Shown here in pieces: positions 3,953 through 5,733 of a stretch of DNA of 5,733 bases (position 1 is its first letter; every line of letters starts with the position of its first letter). Origin of the DNA: Betaproteobacteria bacterium (GTDB taxonomy: Bacteria > Pseudomonadota > Gammaproteobacteria > Burkholderiales > SG8-41); contig JAQGNC010000248.1 in assembly GCA_028292065.1 (NCBI GenBank), positions 1 to 5,733 of the forward strand. The letters run 5' to 3'. A model generated the notes under the pieces. It made no database searches. It had not been told where the DNA came from and worked only from the letters and a program-made list of their open reading frames with translations. The position numbers and the translations under genes are program-made.

Positions 3953-5563
3953 ATGGGCCTGACGAGCGCGGTCGCCAACGCCATCGGCCGCCGCGCCGCG
4001 GCCGTCTCGCTGGCAGTCAGCCTGTGTCTTCCGCTCGCCTATTGCGGCGTGCGGTACGCCGCGACCGGCTCGAATACGGGCGGCGACGAGGCGCTGCTGC
4101 TCGCGCTCGCCGCGCTCGTGCTGGGTTGCGGAACGCTCGCGGGCCTGCGGCTCTCGCCGCTGGGCGCGCTGCATCGCGCGCTCTCCGCGCTCGACGACGA
4201 GCGCGAGCGCGCGGTCGTCACCGCCCGCGACATGGCGCGGCAGCTTTCATGGCAGAGCACTCACGATGCCCTGACCGGGCTCGTCAACCGCAGCGAATTC
4301 GAGCGGCGCCTGGAAGAGCTCATACGCGTGACCGCGGGGACCGAGCGGCAGCACGTGCTGTGCTACATGGATCTCGACCAGTTCAAGATCCCGAACGACA
4401 CGTGCGGGCACGTCGCGGGCGACGAGCTCCTCAGGCAGGTGACCACGCTCGTGCAAGGCCGCATCCGCGAGTCCGACACCCTGGCGCGCCTCGGCGGCGA
4501 CGAGTTCGGCCTCGTGCTCGACGGGTGCTCCCTCGAGAAAGGCCGCGAAGTGTGCCAGGCCCTGCTCGACGCGGTATCGGTCTTTCGCTTCAGCTGGGAA
4601 GACAGGACTTTCACGGTGGGCGTCAGCATGGGGCTGGTGCGCATCGACAAGGACACCGTGAGCAAAGCGGCGCTCCTGAGCGCGGCCGACGCCGCGTGCT
4701 ACACCGCCAAAGAGGGAGGCCGCGGCCGGCTTCAGACCTACGAGGCGGGGGACGCCAACATCGCCCGCCGGCAGCAGGAGATGGACTGGGTCGCGCGCAT
4801 CACCCGCGCCATGGACGAGAACCGTCTGCTGCTCCACGCCCAGGAGTGCAGCGCGATCGTACGCGACGACGATGCGGCGCTGCACTTCGAGCTTCTGGTG
4901 CGGATGGTCGACGAGGAGGGCAACATCGTGGCGCCGGGCGCTTTCCTGCCTGCGGCCGAACGCTACGACCTCATGCCCAGCATCGACCGCTGGGTGATCG
5001 AGGCGGCTTTTCGCGCGATCACCAAGGTGATCCCGCATTTCGGCAGGCGCGCAGCGATGTTTGCGATCAACCTGTCGGGCGCGTCGATCAACGCCGACTA
5101 CCTCATCGACTTCGTGAAGCAGCAGACCCGAGCGTACGGCCTCGACCCGCGCTGCGTGTGTTTCGAGATCACCGAGACGGTCGCGGTGAACCACTTGCGG
5201 CGCGCCGCACACATCGTCAAGGAGCTCAAATCGATGGGCTTTCGCTTCGCGCTCGACGATTTCGGCTCGGGCATGAGCTCGTTCGCGTACCTGAAGAACC
5301 TGCCGGTCGACTATCTGAAGATCGACGGCGGTTTCGTGCGCGAGATGGACAAGGACCCGGTGAGCCGCAGCATGGTCGCGGCGATCAACCAGATCGGTCA
5401 CGCGATGGGTTTGAAGACGATCGCCGAATGGGTGGAGAACGAAGCAGTGCTGGACGAGCTGCGCGAGATCGGGGTCGATTTCGCGCAAGGCTACGCGATC
5501 GGCAGGCCGAGCCCTCTTCCCGACGGGCCGGTCGTAGCCGCGCCGCAGGCGGTCGTCGCTTAG
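3953..5563 (+). CDS. Membrane-bound GGDEF-EAL protein (diguanylate cyclase / c-di-GMP phosphodiesterase)
   Basis: This 536-residue protein has two predicted TM helices (about 14-37 and 46-66), joined by a very short loop. There is therefore no periplasmic sensor domain; a charged helical linker (70-98) follows. GGDEF domain (about 100-262): HDALTGLVNR (104-113), Mg ligand D140, guanine-contacting N148 and D157, intact GGDEF (181-185), and an inhibitory RxxD site (R172-D175) correctly spaced five residues before it. EAL domain (about 277-520): ELL (313-315) in place of EAL, metal or catalytic residues N373, E405, D435, D436 and K456 (LKIDG), E492, and Q512 in AQGY. By sequence both c-di-GMP synthesis and breakdown could work. 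One oddity is P147 in FKIPND, where the family normally has a non-proline (FKVVND). Start ATG 3953 is chosen because upstream sequence is not protein-like and TM1 follows directly; the SD is weak. No dedicated partner gene adjoins it. Confidence 0.88.
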   Translation: MGLTSAVANAIGRRAAAVSLAVSLCLPLAYCGVRYAATGSNTGGDEALLLALAALVLGCGTLAGLRLSPLGALHRALSALDDERERAVVTARDMARQLSWQSTHDALTGLVNRSEFERRLEELIRVTAGTERQHVLCYMDLDQFKIPNDTCGHVAGDELLRQVTTLVQGRIRESDTLARLGGDEFGLVLDGCSLEKGREVCQALLDAVSVFRFSWEDRTFTVGVSMGLVRIDKDTVSKAALLSAADAACYTAKEGGRGRLQTYEAGDANIARRQQEMDWVARITRAMDENRLLLHAQECSAIVRDDDAALHFELLVRMVDEEGNIVAPGAFLPAAERYDLMPSIDRWVIEAAFRAITKVIPHFGRRAAMFAINLSGASINADYLIDFVKQQTRAYGLDPRCVCFEITETVAVNHLRRAAHIVKELKSMGFRFALDDFGSGMSSFAYLKNLPVDYLKIDGGFVREMDKDPVSRSMVAAINQIGHAMGLKTIAEWVENEAVLDELREIGVDFAQGYAIGRPSPLPDGPVVAAPQAVVA

Positions 5564-5607
5564 GCACAAGGCTTGGCCCGCGCCGGACTCGAGCGGCTGG
5601 CCGCCCG

Positions 5608-5633
5608 CTGAAGCCGTAGAGGCGACGCTTCAG
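5608..5633. other. Stem-loop in the convergent gap, overlapping the channel gene's stop
   Basis: CTGAAG (5608-5613) pairs with CTTCAG (5628-5633). With C5614 bulged, CGT (5615-5617) pairs with ACG (5625-5627), for nine pairs around AGAGGCG. There is no T tract on either strand. It may mark the 3' ends of both convergent transcripts, or be chance. Nothing else is seen in 5564-5629. Confidence 0.3.
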
Positions 5634-5733
5634 GCCTGCGGCGACTGCTCGGGCTGCGGGCTCGCACCTTCGAGCCTCACCGCAAGCGCGCCCGATCGCA
5701 CATTGATGTCGCGCTGCGGATTCGGTATCTCGA
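5630..5733 (-). CDS. MscS-family mechanosensitive channel, C-terminal end (partial)
   Basis: Read on the minus strand from the right edge, 33 codons end at TGA (5632-5630). The peptide begins EIPNPQRDINVRSG. Many MscS-type channels end their cytoplasmic alpha/beta domain with a segment of the form (G)IEIPFPQRD-(hydrophobic)-x-(hydrophobic)-R, and this matches it closely. A short polar Pro/Gln/Ser tail follows (EGASPQPEQSPQA). MscS channels open on membrane tension to release solutes during hypo-osmotic shock. The pore and sensor helices lie outside the window. The gene converges on the GGDEF-EAL gene with a 66-bp gap. The call rests on one short motif. Confidence 0.65.
   Translation of the reverse strand, partial: EIPNPQRDINVRSGALAVRLEGASPQPEQSPQA

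Noticed and set aside
3262..3984. Minus-strand open frames across the repeat region (240, 142 and 141 codons)
   Set aside because: No SD, low-complexity Arg/Ala content, antisense to the small gene at 3320 and to the repeats.
4247..5569. 440-codon open frame on the minus strand, antisense to the GGDEF-EAL gene
   Set aside because: It is a high-GC shadow: the translation is His/Arg/Val/Asp-rich without domains, while the + strand frame has complete GGDEF and EAL motifs.
4024..5619. 531-codon open frame on the plus strand overlapping the GGDEF-EAL gene
   Set aside because: Extremely Arg-rich translation with no SD or domain; a frame-shifted shadow of the real gene.

Overview
The window is high-GC DNA with a Gram-negative, proteobacterial character. 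It encodes two outer-membrane beta-barrels ending in Phe, an outer-membrane-type lipoprotein, a GGDEF-EAL c-di-GMP enzyme and the tail of an MscS-type channel. Base composition, codon use and protein style suggest a betaproteobacterium, but nothing seen here fixes the taxon.

Layout, left to right. The C-terminal 93 residues of an unrecognised protein (+) end at 284. A non-coding stretch (285-595) holds palindromes and a good + strand intrinsic terminator (516-539). A small lipoprotein gene lies on the minus strand (596-802, GTG start with a strong SD). Also on the minus strand is a GT10-like (alpha-1,3-fucosyltransferase-type) glycosyltransferase (909-1778). It diverges from a tandem pair of paralogous 8-stranded barrels on the plus strand (1923-2534 and 2596-3204). 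The first barrel gene has a strong 5'-UTR stem-loop. A 78-residue protein with a winged-helix-like C-terminus follows (3320-3556), preceded by an inverted repeat. Next comes a 396-bp non-coding region (3557-3952) full of structure: two 40-bp tandem repeats each containing a long palindrome, a degenerate third copy, two more stem-loops and a terminator-like hairpin with a T tract. It leads into a two-TM GGDEF-EAL protein (3953-5563) with both active sites essentially intact. The window closes with the C-terminus of an MscS-family channel on the minus strand (5630 to the edge), convergent with the GGDEF-EAL gene.

Functionally this is mostly a cell-envelope neighbourhood: surface barrels, a lipoprotein, a sugar transferase, a mechanosensitive channel, and a membrane-bound c-di-GMP enzyme that could tune surface behaviour. 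Apart from the two barrel genes, nothing ties the genes into one operon. The least explained sequence is the repeat and leader region at 3557-3952. I see no CRISPR array, tRNA, rRNA, transposase or phage gene.
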